From Siphonodentalium dalli (Eukaryota; Mollusca; Scaphopoda; Gadilida; Siphonodentaliidae), in the NCBI GenBank assembly GCA_032622095.1, contig CP136068.1:183400796-183464795 (forward strand): a DNA stretch of 64,000 nt, written 5' to 3'. Numbering within the stretch: position 1 is the stretch's first letter; every line of letters starts with the position of its first letter. Shown here piece by piece: positions 24,876-36,108 of the stretch. The notes under the pieces were generated by a model. The model saw nothing but the letters and a program-made list of their open reading frames with translations. It did no database searches and was not told the DNA's origin. The translations under genes were made by a program, and so were the position numbers.

Positions 24876-25190
24876 TCAAGTTGGGGGTTTAACCCAAACA
24901 GACTTAGTACAGTATAGCTTTATGGATTATGTGATGTATAGCATAGTAAATGCCAATAATAATTCTCAGAATTGCTTACATCAAACTGGGGGTTTTACTC
25001 AAAACATGATGCATAACAAAATTCCACAAATAATTCTCAGGATTTATGGCACCAAGTTAGGGGTTTTTCCCAAACAGACTTAGTATAGTATAACTTTATG
25101 GAATATGTGATGTATAGTAAATTCCACAATTAATTCTTAGAATTACTTACAATAAGTTGGGGTTTTTACTCAAACTGACTTTATGTGATG
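24876..25190. repeat. two-part higher-order repeat, about 174 bp
   Basis: GTTGGGGGTTTAACCCAAAC-like blocks start near 24878, 24981, 25054 and 25153. Blocks 1 and 3 match each other (followed by AGACTTAGTA), as do 2 and 4 (ACTCAAA), giving a period of about 174 bp made of two alternating half units. Confidence 0.75.
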
Positions 25191-25415
25191 TCTTTCATTC
25201 AAACACGGGCGGCAAATGTATCTTGCTTTGTGAGGAGGAACCGTGACTGGTGTATGTACAATGGTTGTTAACTGCAACAAAGCAGCATATTTAATCCTCT
25301 TTGAACACTCCGTCAGGAGAGATCTGGTCACACACCCGGTCATGATCGGTTTGATATATTTCAATTGTCCAGAAATAGTTTGAAGTGTCTTATCAATGAC
25401 GTTTCTGGTGCTCAT
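25170..25415 (-). CDS. coding-like ORF of unknown function
   Basis: An 81-codon minus-strand ORF begins at an ATG in an AAAATGA context and has an even, protein-like composition. It ends with a short Cys-containing stretch (YICRPCLNERHH) suggestive of a metal-binding knuckle, though only one CxxC-like pair is visible. It starts about 410 bp downstream of the lectin stop at 25828 and on the same strand. It could be a small separate gene, a first exon, or chance. No donor was settled on. The family is not recognised. Confidence 0.25.
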   Translation of the reverse strand: MSTRNVIDKTLQTISGQLKYIKPIMTGCVTRSLLTECSKRIKYAALLQLTTIVHTPVTVPPHKARYICRPCLNERHHIKSV

Positions 25416-25827
25416 TTTCGTCGTCTTTTATTCAAAAATAAGTTCCAATCTACCACAGGCGAACCACGACCTCCCAAACTCTAGATGCGGCGTCCTTGTA
25501 TGTCCACATGTGCATCTATTTCCGGTAGAATCTTTGCTAGGCTGACACATATTAGAAGTGGATAAAGTATCAAACATCGAAATATAATAAATATGTGCTT
25601 TGACGGGTGTGTTCCTCGATTCAAATGAAATATTGTTTATCCCCGAAGTTGAGAAAAATGTAAGTTATGGATGCGAAATCGGACAGGGGTATCTTTGCCA
25701 AAACATATTGTGAAATAAATCGTAATCGGAACATTCCATGCAACAAAACCTGAGAGTTCCGGATTGTGTAACAACTGTGTACATGACAGGCGTAAATTAA
25801 GCATCATGTTCCACTAATGGAGTATTT

Positions 25828-26045
25828 GGTTCACTTCTGACACATGAACACACGCTGGTTGACGTCACACCCAGCATCACCGAACCTGTACATGCTGTAC
25901 ATATTAGAATACAACACGATCGCGCAGTCCTCGTAACCAACGTCTGGTTCCTGACCCGCCCATGCAATAAATGGGAGAACCAACCCATTCCATGAGTACA
26001 GGGTATTGTTTCCATAGACATCCCTCCCATCAGTCCACATCTGCG
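25828..26045 (-). CDS. C-type lectin-like gene, terminal exon
   Basis: The minus-strand exon begins after a clean acceptor (TTCTAATTTCAG, exon from 26045, phase 1) and runs to TGA at 25828-25830. It encodes the C-terminal half of a C-type lectin-like domain: QMWTDGRDVYG, a long-loop region with W, an EPD triplet (GQEPD), then YEDCAIVL and a final CDVNQRVFMCQ with the two conserved cysteines. The WND calcium-ligand triplet is replaced by a YRFGD stretch, so classical sugar binding is doubtful. With the exons at 28119-27919 and 41867-41660 it would form a type II membrane lectin. The usual WIG core strand between the half-domains was not found and may be missing or lie in an unseen small exon. 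Confidence 0.8.
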
Positions 26046-26609
26046 CTGAAATTAGAACAATAGACGATATGTCTGAGTGTTATTATTATTTTGAATATCG
26101 ACTTGAATAATTGAAAAACAACTTCCACACACAGTTATAGCCTTTTCTCCGCACCAAATACTAACACTATCGCCACTATATTTGTATCGTAATATCATAT
26201 CATACAATTAATTGATAATTTAAGAACAATCCTAACTCTCATTATGATTATCTAACTTTGAAACATACGGAAACCAAATCAACTGACGCACACTCATTGT
26301 AATAAAAGAGTTAAGAATAATGTATGATTATTATTAATATAACAGTTTTGTTATTATTCATTCGTGGCAATTTATTTTATTGTATTTTATTTTCCAGATT
26401 CGTCCAATAAACATTTGAATTGAATTCGATAAACTAAACATAACGGAAGCCGGTTGACGCCATTGTTATTTTGTGTAACGAGCTCAAAAACCTCTGATAA
26501 ATATAACAAGCACATTAATCACCTCGTGACGGGAGCTGCGCAACAATATATACCCTGGATTATCGTATGTATGCGAGTAAAAACACAGGGAGCCTCGGAT
26601 ATGTAAGAG

Positions 26610-26720
26610 AATGACATGCCAATGCATTATACTATATATGCAAGCCGTCATATAGGCGACTCGTACATGTATAATGCATACCATAACTCGTATATTATAA
26701 CATAATGCATTGGCACGTGG
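26610..26720. mobile_element. decayed hairpin element related to the MITE at 42342
   Basis: CCAATGCATTATACTATATATGC-like text on the left and CATAATGCATTGGCAC on the right flank a TATAGGCGACTCG core, the same order of blocks as the central hairpin of 42393-42461. It is heavily diverged. Confidence 0.5.
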
Positions 26721-26944
26721 TTTTCTCAAAATTTCAGGAAGCTCTAGTCAAGGAATGGTTAATTTGTCCGCATTTTCGAACGAGAAGTTTCATGTTCTGT
26801 ATTAGTTTGTAATCATCGTCGTTTTAAATCGCTAACGTAACTATAATCATCGTTACCATCGTCGCTGTTATCGCCGCATTCCTATCGTTGTTATGTCGTA
26901 TACTATATATAGTCAACGCCAACATCACTGACATCGTCGTTGTC

Positions 26945-27934
26945 CGTAAGTTCTTATCGCATACAGCACTAACCTTTGTCATGTCCCCGTAAGTCGTTAT
27001 CGCATACAGCACTAACCTTTGTCATGTCCCCGTAAGTCGTTATCGCGTACAGCACTAACCTTTGTCGTGTCCCCGTAAGTCGTTATCGCGTACAGCACTA
27101 ACATTTGTCGTGTCCCCGTAAGTCGTTATCGCGTACAGCACTAACCTTTGTCGTGTCCCCGTAAGTCATTATCGCGTACAGCACTAACCTTTGTCGTGTC
27201 CCCGTAAGTCCTTACCGCGTACAGCACTAACCTTTGTCGTGTCCCCGTAAGTCGTTATCGCGTACAGCACTAACCTTTGTCGTGTCCCCGTAAGTCATTA
27301 TCGCGTACAGCACTAACCTTTGTCGTGTCCCCGTAAGTCGTTATCGCGTACAGCACTAACCTTTGTCGTGTCCCCGTAAGTCGTTATCGCGTACAGCACT
27401 AACATTTGTGTGTCCCCGTAAGTCGTTATCGCGTACAGCACTAACATTTGTCGTGTCCCCGTAAGTCGTTATCGCGTACAGCACTAACCTTTGTCATGTC
27501 CCCATACGTCGTTATCGCGTACAGCACTAACCTTTGTCGTGTCCCCGTACGTCGTTATCGCGTACAGCACTAACCTTTGTCATGTCCCCATACGTCGTTA
27601 TCGCGTACAGCACTAACCTTTGTCGTGTCCCCGTACGTCGTTATCGCGTACAACACTAACATTTGTCGTGTCCCCGTAAGTCGTTATCGCGTACAGCACT
27701 AACCTTTGTCATGTCCCCGTAAGTCGTTATCGCGTACACCACTAACCTTTGTCATGTCCCCGTAAGTCGTTATCGCGTACAGCACTAACCTTTGTCGTGT
27801 CCCCGTACGTCGTTATCGCGTACAGCACTAACCTTTGTCATGTCCCCGTACGTCGTTATCGCGTACAGTACTAACCTTTGTCGTGTCCCCGTGCGTCGTT
27901 ATCGCGTACATCACTAATCTTTGTCGTGTCCCAG
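26945..27934. repeat. 43-bp minisatellite, about 23 copies, abutting a lectin exon
   Basis: The unit is 43 bp, with core phrases GCACTAACCTTTGTCGTGTC and CCCGTAAGTCGTTATCGCG. Identity between copies is very high. Variants are CATG/CGTG, AAGTCG/ACGTCG and one copy shortened near 27405. Read on the minus strand each unit holds GGACACGACAAAG followed by GTTAGT, a good splice donor, and the final copy merges with the end of the lectin exon at 27919. The plus strand also carries GTAAGT in most copies. The array therefore appears to have grown from an exon-intron junction. Confidence 0.95.
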
Positions 27935-28119
27935 TTCCGTTATTAGTGCTGCCACATCATCCAGCATCGCTTGACTCTCAATGGTTATGAGATGAGCTCC
28001 GTCGTCCTCACACGACATCTGTGCGATATGACCAGTCACAGGAGCATCTCCGAACCTCAGTTGATAATTCATACCCGCGAGGATTCGTAGTTCGTACACA
28101 GAAGAAGGGACGTTGGTGG
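27919..28119 (-). CDS. C-type lectin-like gene, N-terminal half-domain exon
   Basis: The exon starts at 28119 after a pyrimidine-rich acceptor (CTGTTTGTCTTCAAG). If it ends at 27919 it is 201 bp, phase 1-1. It encodes NYQLRFGD, then MSCEDDGAHLITIESQAM, the typical core Cys and GAHL signature of C-type lectin domains, followed by LDDVAALITELGH. The expected donor is ACAAAG plus GTTAGT, as in the adjoining minisatellite units. In the copy touching the exon the G is A (ATTAGT), and reading on gives an immediate in-frame TAG. The gene may therefore be splicing-defective in this haplotype or use another signal. The frame agrees with exon 1 (41660, phase 1) and the last exon (26045, phase 1). Confidence 0.7.
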
Positions 28120-28139
28120 CTTGAAGACAAACAGAGATA

Positions 28140-29394
28140 GAATTACGTTTGATATATGTTCACGCCGTTACTAATGTATGTTTCCTTATAACAATGTTAA
28201 AGCAGTTACCGGTAGGTTTCGTTTCGTATTTATATCAGTGTTTATTTTCGTACTTATATGGGTTGGTGTTGAATAATGGTCGGACAAACTTGCTAACACG
28301 GAAAACAATTAGGTCAAGGGGTGGGTTCCACAAATGCCCAAAGGTAAACACTCATCACTAGTGTCTAAAATTCTGTTATGACACCCGCTGTAAATGCAGC
28401 AAAATACAGAAGATAGCAAAACGTTCAATAACAACTGTTGAAACCCGATGACGTTATGAGGTAATATAGCCTGGTTAAATCACAATTGGTATCAATTAAT
28501 GAAGCAATATTGATCTAAATTATAAATACAATCTGCAATTATCAGTGTGTGCAATAAGTATAGAACACAGTTGGGTGAAACTGTTAACGTTAGTGTTCTC
28601 ATGTGTCCTGTCGCCTGGGTGAACTCGAATGGATGGTTCTCATCCACCTCCGTGTAAGACCAGACTCGTGCAATAACGTTAACCGGTTCACAGTTGTGTT
28701 GCTCTGTCTATATACTGGCACCAACTCTGCATAATATTTTTTTCACTGTAGCCTCTTTTACATTAACTCCCCCTTGGCTTGTTGTCGCTGCATTAATCTT
28801 ACTGTGAATGTGATTAAAAAGTGGTTCGACAAAATTTGGAAAGCAAGCTATTACACCTATATTTCTGTTCGCAATTGGTCAAAGATTTATTTTTGAACAA
28901 TTTTGACCAAAATGTTTCAAATCTAGGAAGTGATCACCTTCCCAAATATAAAAATCAGTTCCACGAGGTGCTAATGCTGATTCACCGTTCAGCTTTCGTT
29001 GCAATTTATATGCGTATTTATCAAATGTAGCTTTCGAACGATGTATAATATACATTTTTACGTTGCTTAGAACGCAAGAAAATTTAGTTTATATCTCACT
29101 TCCCGTTCTTTTTAACGGAATAGTCATCTTTTAGCCGGAACTTGTTCCCGTTCTTCGCCCCGTTCCTATTAATCAATCCCACCACATACCTGTACTCCAA
29201 CTTGAACTAAATTAAGATATGCATCTCTGTAACTGGCGTGCCCCCTCCCTATTGAATTATGATACTGTATAATTATATAAAATAACAAAGATATATGTTC
29301 TCTATCATTTTTGAACTTGTTGACTATTACAATATAACTTTTAAAATTAAAACTCATCTTGAGTGTGTAGAATGAAGTGAAACAATGTTATCCG
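28140..29394 (-). other. part of the proposed lectin intron, no exon seen
   Basis: This begins the 13.5-kb interval between lectin exon 1 and the half-domain exon. Short ORFs only. A pair of partly inverted phrases (about 28577-28600 and 28675-28700) includes AACGTTA words. No domain signal. Confidence 0.4.
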
Positions 29395-29500
29395 TACACT
29401 GACAATATATTCGGTTTTTGTTGGTATTGATCAATACCAAATCTGATTCACTTGGTTTTGATCAAAACCAAATCTGAATCCCTTGGTTTTGAGGACATGT
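29395..29500. repeat. small island of GGTTTTGATCAAAACC palindromes
   Basis: GGTATTGATCAATACC and GGTTTTGATCAAAACC lie within 60 bp, followed by a half word. The same word dominates 37260-37675, about 8 kb away. Confidence 0.85.
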
Positions 29501-29859
29501 TCAATACTATATATTGGTTTTTACCGATAGTCTTCAAGAGTTATCGTTACTGTTTCCGTCTAGCACATGGCCAGATTGGAGGTCGCCATTTTATTTCGAA
29601 GCGACAAACACATTCTAGTGTTAAAATCACAGCAAATAACCTAGACTGGTTCAATGGGCGATCACAGATATGTTTCCTGATGGCCGGACAACTTATCTTC
29701 GGGAATCTTGACAAGTATGTATCTACTAACTATTAATTATAGGATGCTTTCGGTTTCGACTTCAACTTAACACGAAATCTTCAAACGTATTTTGTATCAG
29801 CACACAAGCTCATATATGGGCACCAACACGATAGAGAAGTGACAGAACATTTCAAACTC

Positions 29860-31200
29860 AACAAATAAGATTATGCCTTTGTCAATGGATAAGACATAAC
29901 AAATTTTCATCAAAAATACTTTCTCAGTATATTTGATAAAAATGTGTACTGCTGTTTGAAATTGTTCATGTCCACAGTAATTTATCAGGTTTAGAACTTT
30001 AGGTCATGTTTATGGAATGGCATGTACTTTTACATTTATTCCTTATTTGCGCTTAAGCTTGAATCACTTACGCGTAAATGCAAATTATTTATGCTTAAAT
30101 GCAAATCATTTACGCTTAAGCACGAAAGAATCATAATTTTCATATTTAAGCTTAAGTGTAATGCATTAAGACATTATGCTTGAGCGTAATACAGATTTCC
30201 ATTATGCTTTTCAAGGCATAATCTATTAAACTTAAGCGAAATGCCATTACGCTTAAGCGTAATGTCGTTATGCTTAAGCGTAATGTCAATACTCTTAAGC
30301 GTAATTCATATTCCATATGTGAAAACTCCCCTGAAGCTGAAATTGATGCAGCCAATTCCTGACGCCAGTAACTTTTGACAAATATCTAGCTTAAATGGTA
30401 TCATTATATGTAAGCTAATAAGGCTATGCAAATATGCAATGCTTAAGCGTAATGGTAGTGCGCTTAAGTGTATTTTCAGTGCTTTGTGACTAATTGGATT
30501 CTCTCTATATTAAATCTATTTTGAGCCCTGAATATGCTTAAGCATAATTAGCTATTAAATGTGAATTTGGCCTCCCATACCAATATGGGTGAACCACAAA
30601 TCAATCTTTATTTAGACCGATCTGTCTAAATGTGTTGGCCAATCAGTCTAAACAGATTGAAAGTTGACAATTTGCCAATAGATAAGACATAAAATTTTCA
30701 TAAAAAAAAATCTTAAAGTTGAAAAAGACATTTGGCAGTTTATTTGACAAAAAATTGTCATTCCGTTTGAAAATTATCATGATTCATGGCAATTTATCAG
30801 GTCTAGGTGAATATGTGTATGGGAGGCCATGCGCAAATTACTTACACTTTAGAAGCGAAAAATTATGGACCGTATTTATGCTCAAGCGCAAATAAGGTAC
30901 AAATGTTAAAATCGCATCCCATATGGGTGAACCACCGAATGTTCTTTATTTGACCATTCGGTCTGAAAAGTATTGACCAATTGGTCTAAAGTTTTCCTGT
31001 CAGTACCTTCTCTGACACCGGTCTAACTAAATTGTAAGAGAAGGAAATTCCGGCAAGCATTTTCACATTTATTCATTATTTGCGCAAAAGTGCAAATTAT
31101 TTACTCTTAAGCACAAATTATTTTCCCTTAAGCGCAAATTATTTACAAATGAGCTCAAATCATTATCATTTATTCTTAAGCACAAAATTGACAAATGGGT
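29860..31200. repeat. duplicated region rich in GCTTAAGC words
   Basis: Two diverged copies of an approximately 800-bp block are visible: the GGATAAGACATAA...TTTATCAGGT phrase is at about 29887-29990 and again at 30680-30803, and CATATGGGTGAACCACC-like text at about 30583 and 30928. Within it, CTTAAGCGTAAT, CGCTTAAG and TTAAGCGCAAAT words recur in both orientations at irregular spacing, densest at 30040-30310. The CTTAAG core is a 6-bp palindrome, extended to ACGCTTAAGCGT in some copies. Confidence 0.75.
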
Positions 31201-31874
31201 CACCCAGACCTGTTTTAATTTTATAATATTTCATTAATTAATCATATAATCAAAATTAAGATATTATGTCACAACACAGACATAAAAATTTACTAAGGCT
31301 AAGGGGTTACTTATACCACCCCACCCACTGAATAATTATTGTTTTAAATATAAAAACTTTATGCCAACAACAGCTGTAGATGTATGATGTTATATTTATA
31401 TGGACATAAATGTACGTCGTTTAATAAATGGACCCGATATTTACGACCTATTTTAATCATGCAACAAATTAAAAAATTATTTTCATCATGCCATGTATTC
31501 GTATCTTCGAATTATTGAAAATTATGAAATTAGCACATGCTGCACACCCACTGAGCCTCACTTGTGTCTACTTAGTGCCCACGGAACCAAACAGGTAAGG
31601 TCATATAGGCAGAAAATTACGGCATACAAACTGATTACCGGTATAATTTTCCTAAAAAAAAAAAGTGATGAAATAAATTACCTCGAGGCAGCTTTTAGTT
31701 TGCCTCCTGGTCTTTCGGCAGACATATATTCTCAAAATATTTGTCTCCACATTGATATAATGACCACCATCCATGTGGTTATATATCAGTGTCTACTGTT
31801 AACACAATGAAGTCACATTTAATGTCATGTCAATGCTGTTAAGAGTACGAACATGTAGTCGGTCATGTCACTTA

Positions 31875-32129
31875 GGGGCTGTTACATGAGCCGGCCAGCC
31901 GGGACAACTGTTAGTTGAGACAACTCGGTTAGCCTGGACAGATCGGTAGTCAACGTCAACCGAGTTGTCCCAGCTAACCGAGTCGTCCCAGCTAACTCGG
32001 TTTGCCGAGTTGACCCGGCTCATGTAACAGCACACCATTATTTTAGTGAGAAAGCACAGAGGGCCTAGGTACCTGGCAGACTGGGTTGTCCCGTCTAACC
32101 GAGTTGTCCCTCTCATGTAACAAGCCCAT
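31875..32129. mobile_element. inverted-repeat element with GGGGCTGTTACATGAG ends
   Basis: The left end GGGGCTGTTACATGAG pairs with CTCATGTAACAAGCCC at the right. Inside, CCGAGTTGTCCCAGCTAAC and its complement recur several times, making nested hairpins. A further CTCATGTAACAGCAC at about 32018 looks like an internal copy of the end. It has no coding capacity; MITE-like. The target duplication is unclear. Confidence 0.7.
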
Positions 32130-32204
32130 AAATACATAGGCCTACAGGGCACTCAAAGAATTCTTGGAAAAATGACCACATCATGCTTGATTCTAGAGGC
32201 CCCC

Positions 32205-32425
32205 ACCCCCTTTTCGTACGCCGTATTCCACGCCCTGTTGTGAGGTACGCCGTATTCCAGCCCCTCTGTTAGGAGGTATTCGGTATTCGGTATTCCAAAT
32301 ATACCGGTATTCGTACGCCGACCATCCAAAAAATGAAGTTTTTCATATATTTGTATGTATTCCATATGGCTGTTAACTGGTATTCCGTATTCCACCCTCT
32401 GTATTCCATGGGGTGGGGATGGGGG
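32205..32425. repeat. island of GTATTCCG / GGTATTCGGTATTCC words
   Basis: GTATTCCA, GTATTCGG and ACGCCGTATTCCA recur about ten times over 220 bp with irregular gaps, plus CGTACGCC. Small inverted pairs occur. ORFs on both strands are by-products. Confidence 0.65.
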
Positions 32426-32829
32426 CCTCATTCTAGTTCGCAATTTGGGAACTACGATTCGTCAATATTTAACAGATTTACAATGATTTTTCACCAGCAA
32501 ATTCTTGATGAATATATAACAATTAAACAGTGATTTATTTACAAACATCAATTTCAATGGAAAACTATTAGTACATGACTTCCGAATGGACACTCGGAAC
32601 TATCGGATCGTTCAATGAAAATGTTCCGTTGCATGCACTGTGGAAGGCGAAAATAAAATTATTGGTGCAATCAATAATCGCATTGAAATCACACCAAATT
32701 TTATTGTAATTGACCCACTCTACCCGCTGTCAGTTCATAATCTAGCTAATCCACATTACTTCATGATTGGGAAATCATCAGATAAAAATAATGCAATTGT
32801 TCTTGCATAGAATTGAATATTTCTCAAAC

Positions 32830-33680
32830 CAGTTGGTGGTGGGGGGGGGGGGGGTATTTTTTTTCAGGGCACGTATGCCGGGGTGGGTGTGTGTTCGATG
32901 GGACCAACAATTTTTTTCCGCAACTCAAATTTTTTTCCCCTGCATGTTTTTGTTACTGTTTTTGCAATGAGTTTGGCTTAAAGGTACTCAATCCGATCAG
33001 ACGCTCCTAAATTACTATTTCTTTGGCTTCGGGGTTATTAAGTGGTTTAAACAGAAAACTCGAGTGGTAATAATTTACCACTCCATTTTTTCTGTTTAAA
33101 CTCTAGTTTCGGGCCCAGAAACAATTTAAATAACTAATTTGAAAAATCTATATCTGATCACGCTGAGCTTTGACAGGTAGGTTCCTTGACTCGATTCAAA
33201 TATATTTTAACCCCGAAGCCAAAGAAATAGTAATTTAGGAGCGTCTGATCGGACTGAGTACCTTTAAAACACCTTAGAATAAGAGAAATAATGTAATTAT
33301 AACTGCTAAACTGGCTGCAGGCAGTTATCGTGTTGTATTTTGTTACAAATTTTGAAATCCAAGATGGCCGCTGGCAGCCATGTTTTTTTTAGCCGAATGA
33401 CCCCAAAATGACACATTCCTATTTACATGTTATGTTAACATTCATGAATGCACAGAAATTCATATACAGCTGTTTACAGTGAATTCCCTCCCCACACCCT
33501 CGCAAATCTCTGTTTAGTGATAAAAGGGGGGTTGGCACCGTTGGGTGTCAAAAAAACTGCCGAAAACAGAAAAACAATTTGGATGTGGGGGTCAGTGAGT
33601 CCCAACTAGGGTCGAAAAGTAGAAATCAGCATACGTGCCTGATTTATTTTCCGAGCCCCCCCCCCCCCCTTATCCAGTTA
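32830..33680 (-). repeat. older dispersed repeat, interrupted by a MITE
   Basis: The minus strand of about 33680-33268 followed by 32977-32830 matches the plus strand of 61030-61365 block by block: GGCACGTATG, a TTTTCGGCAGTTTTT run, ATGGCTGCCAG, GGCCATCTTGGATTTCAAAA, AAAATACAACACGA, then AACTCATTGC. The block is interrupted between 32978 and 33267 by a separate element. G and C homopolymers (32837-32852 and about 33657-33669) lie at its ends. Confidence 0.8.
32982..33263. mobile_element. 282-bp MITE with about 56-bp terminal inverted repeats in TTAA
   Basis: The ends AGGTACTCAATCCGATCAGA (left) and its complement (right, to 33263) pair over about 56 bp, flanked by TTAA at 32978-32981 and 33264-33267. 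The inner part has a second inverted pair, GTTTAAACAGAAAA and TTTTTCTGTTTAAAC. It is non-coding. A TTAA duplication is typical of piggyBac-type transposition, though the tips do not start with the common CCC. A diverged relative lies at 34626-34985. Confidence 0.85.
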
Positions 33681-34220
33681 TGATTCTCTCTTAACCAAAA
33701 TATGGTAATACAGACCAAATAAGGAATTTACTATGATAGTATTGTGAGTTGTAAGTTGTAGATGCACCAAACACAAATCTAAATATTAGGAAACGATGCA
33801 TTATCGCGACTCTGCTTATAAACAATTCACTGCTCTTTTTGCTCGACTTGCATTTTCTGACACAAAGCGTGTTTTGTGAATAATATCACATTCATATAAT
33901 AATTATGCTATACTATATAATAGTATCTTCTTGAGGAAATTATCATAATTTGATAAATGTTATTTCTAAACTATAACCTAAATGAAGGCCGCCCGCCCCA
34001 AAGTCATGAAGAATGTGATTACTCACACCCCCACCCATGATGGGTATTTCACCTGTCATCAAAACATGCTACATGTATGACATGCCTGCAATAATGTTTT
34101 CTTTGTTTGAAATCCTATATGTCGTAGCCAGTACATTGGAAATATTTATATCCAGAACAATATGTGATATTTTAAGTAAATCTATAGATGTACATGTCAT
34201 TTCATATACTAGTGCATGTC

Positions 34221-34473
34221 CAAGCCTTGAAATGGTGTGCCTGTCATTTGCAGAATGAGGTCCCCAGAGGGTGAATTTATTGATGGTACCCCGCACAGTG
34301 GGCTAGCATCATCAAATACACCCTCTGGAGAGCTCATGCTGCTTACACCTCAGCAGAAGGAGGTTCACAGAGGGTGAATTTGTGATGCTAGCCCACTATG
34401 TGGGGTACCATAACTAAATTCTTCCTATGGGGACCTCATTCTGCAAATGACAGACACACTATTTCAAGGCTTG
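34221..34473. mobile_element. 253-bp MITE made of two hairpins
   Basis: The outer arms (34221-34267 and 34427-34473) pair, for example CAAGCCTTGAAAT with ATTTCAAGGCTTG and TTTGCAGAATGAGGTCCCC with its complement. Each half also contains its own hairpin around GATGCTAGCCC and GGGGTACC, the family seen at 2250-2340. The ORFs at 34037-34296 are shadows of this structure. Confidence 0.85.
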
Positions 34474-34625
34474 TTGGTATCATTTTATAAGACCTGTATG
34501 TTATATTTGATAGAGGACGGTCAGCTAGAAGTCTTGCTGTGGAAGTAAATTGACTGGAAGACATACACTGGACCAAAGTTGGAACTTGGATGTATTCAAT
34601 TTACAACTAAGTTTTTATATATCAC

Positions 34626-34985
34626 TTAGAAGATGTATAATCTGATTTGACGCCCCCTAAATTACTATTTCTTCAGCTTCGGGTTTAAATAATATTTTAT
34701 TTGAGTTGATGATCCTATCCCTCAAAGCTCTGAGTTATCAAATATGTTAATTTTATCCACCTCGATTATTTGTCAGCCTACCAAACATTCCACTGACTTC
34801 TTCTAGAAATATGCAGATATACAAGATATTGAGAGGTCTCTTTAGGTCATCGCAAATCAATTTCGGAAGATAACATGATGAAAAGTAATGTTGGATGACT
34901 ATTGGCTTTCGGTGTAAATTTCCGTTGTTGTTCATGTTGTAACTGGATGATCCGGGGACAATCAGATCAGATTGTGCACCTTTAA
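34626..34985. mobile_element. diverged relative of the TTAA MITE
   Basis: The left end contains CCTAAATTACTATTTCTTC and AGCTTCGGGTTTAAAT, matching the inner part of the 32982 MITE arm. The right end, ATCAGATCAGATTGTGCACC plus TTTAA, matches its tip. The centre is unrelated. Confidence 0.6.
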
Positions 34986-34999
34986 CAAAAAGCCTTATG

Positions 35000-35960
35000 T
35001 TGTATGTTTGTTGAATTTATGTCTAAATTCCCTACCTATGGAAAAGAGTCCAAACAAATAATGTCTAGCAGATTGTGTACTTCTAAGTGTCATGGTATGG
35101 AATAAGACTAAATAAAATAATACCTGTGAAGGGTAACTGGAGATTAAAAAAACAGGGGCAATTGGGGGGGGTGAATAATCACCGCATTTTGCACTTTAAT
35201 TCACAGAATACTGATGACACTTTATAAACCATAGCCATAATAGCCTTATAAATGGCCTGGTAAATATCCAATAACCTGATGTGCTTTTAAAGACAAATTA
35301 GAGTGATGTGAAACAATCCAGTGAGGTGTTCCCGGACCTGCTGATGGAATAATAAACAATCATGCCAAAATAAGTTAGCCAAATGGTCAGAAAACAACAT
35401 CATTGTTATAAACAAATTAAACTCAGTGACTAGTATAATAGTATTGGGACAATCATTTCAGTAATGTTTATAAGGTGCCCTGAATAAAGTAGTAAATGTT
35501 TACATTTGTGCGTGGTTCAACCGTTGTAGTTTCTGAAATGCTACAGTGGATATGGTTGGAATTTTAGTTCTTAATCTCAGGTTTTTGCTACATAATTCCA
35601 GTGGGGATAATGTTTGGATACTAACTGATTGTTTATATGCACCCATATATGCCTGTTTAAAAAGGGGGATGTATTATGCTGCATGTCTGTCTGTTCGCTT
35701 TTGGATTCCAGATGTCGGATGATAACTTTAGATAGTCTCAACTGAGTTGAATGAAATTTGAAATGTGTGTGTTTTAGTGTACAAAATACAGGTCAAGTTT
35801 GAGTTTTGGTTCAGCACGTCAATTTCACCAGAGCTAAAGGCCTTTTGTTGGAATTGCCATGGGCATATTTTGCCATGCCCTAACAATGCTTTTAATATTC
35901 AATGAAATAAGTCTGTAATATATGTCTTTAAGTCTGACTTTTCCTAAACATAGTATTTTA
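35000..35960. other. no gene recognised
   Basis: AT-rich DNA. A solo end of the 485-bp repeat family (AGTGATGTGAAACAATCCAG) is at about 35311. The stretch 35640-35900 reads like a worn dispersed repeat but has no partner in the window. Confidence 0.45.
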
Positions 35961-35975
35961 TGCATTTCTTTTCAG

Positions 35976-36108
35976 AGTATGTTCGTTCACTGGCATTGGA
36001 AACTTTAGTTCCAGAATGTGCACAGTATTCAGAGGAGGCATGTGTGTTATCTGTGCAGATACAATATGTTATTCGTCAACTTTTCATTCATAATGCAGCC
36101 TGTGGGAA
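35976..36108 (+). CDS. possible internal exon, unknown gene
   Basis: A 133-bp segment is bounded by a good acceptor (GCATTTCTTTTCAG) and a GTTAGT donor, and is open in one frame. It encodes about 44 residues with a protein-like mix: YVRSLALETLVPEC, then EEACVLSVQIQYVIRQLF and HNAACGK. It contains three cysteines and an amphipathic segment. The phases would be 1 in and 2 out. No family is recognised and no partner exon was found within a few kb, so this may be a lone pseudo-exon. Confidence 0.3.

Noticed and set aside
26945-27934. CRISPR array
   Set aside because: The units are a continuous 43-bp tandem repeat with no unique spacers, and the context is eukaryotic.
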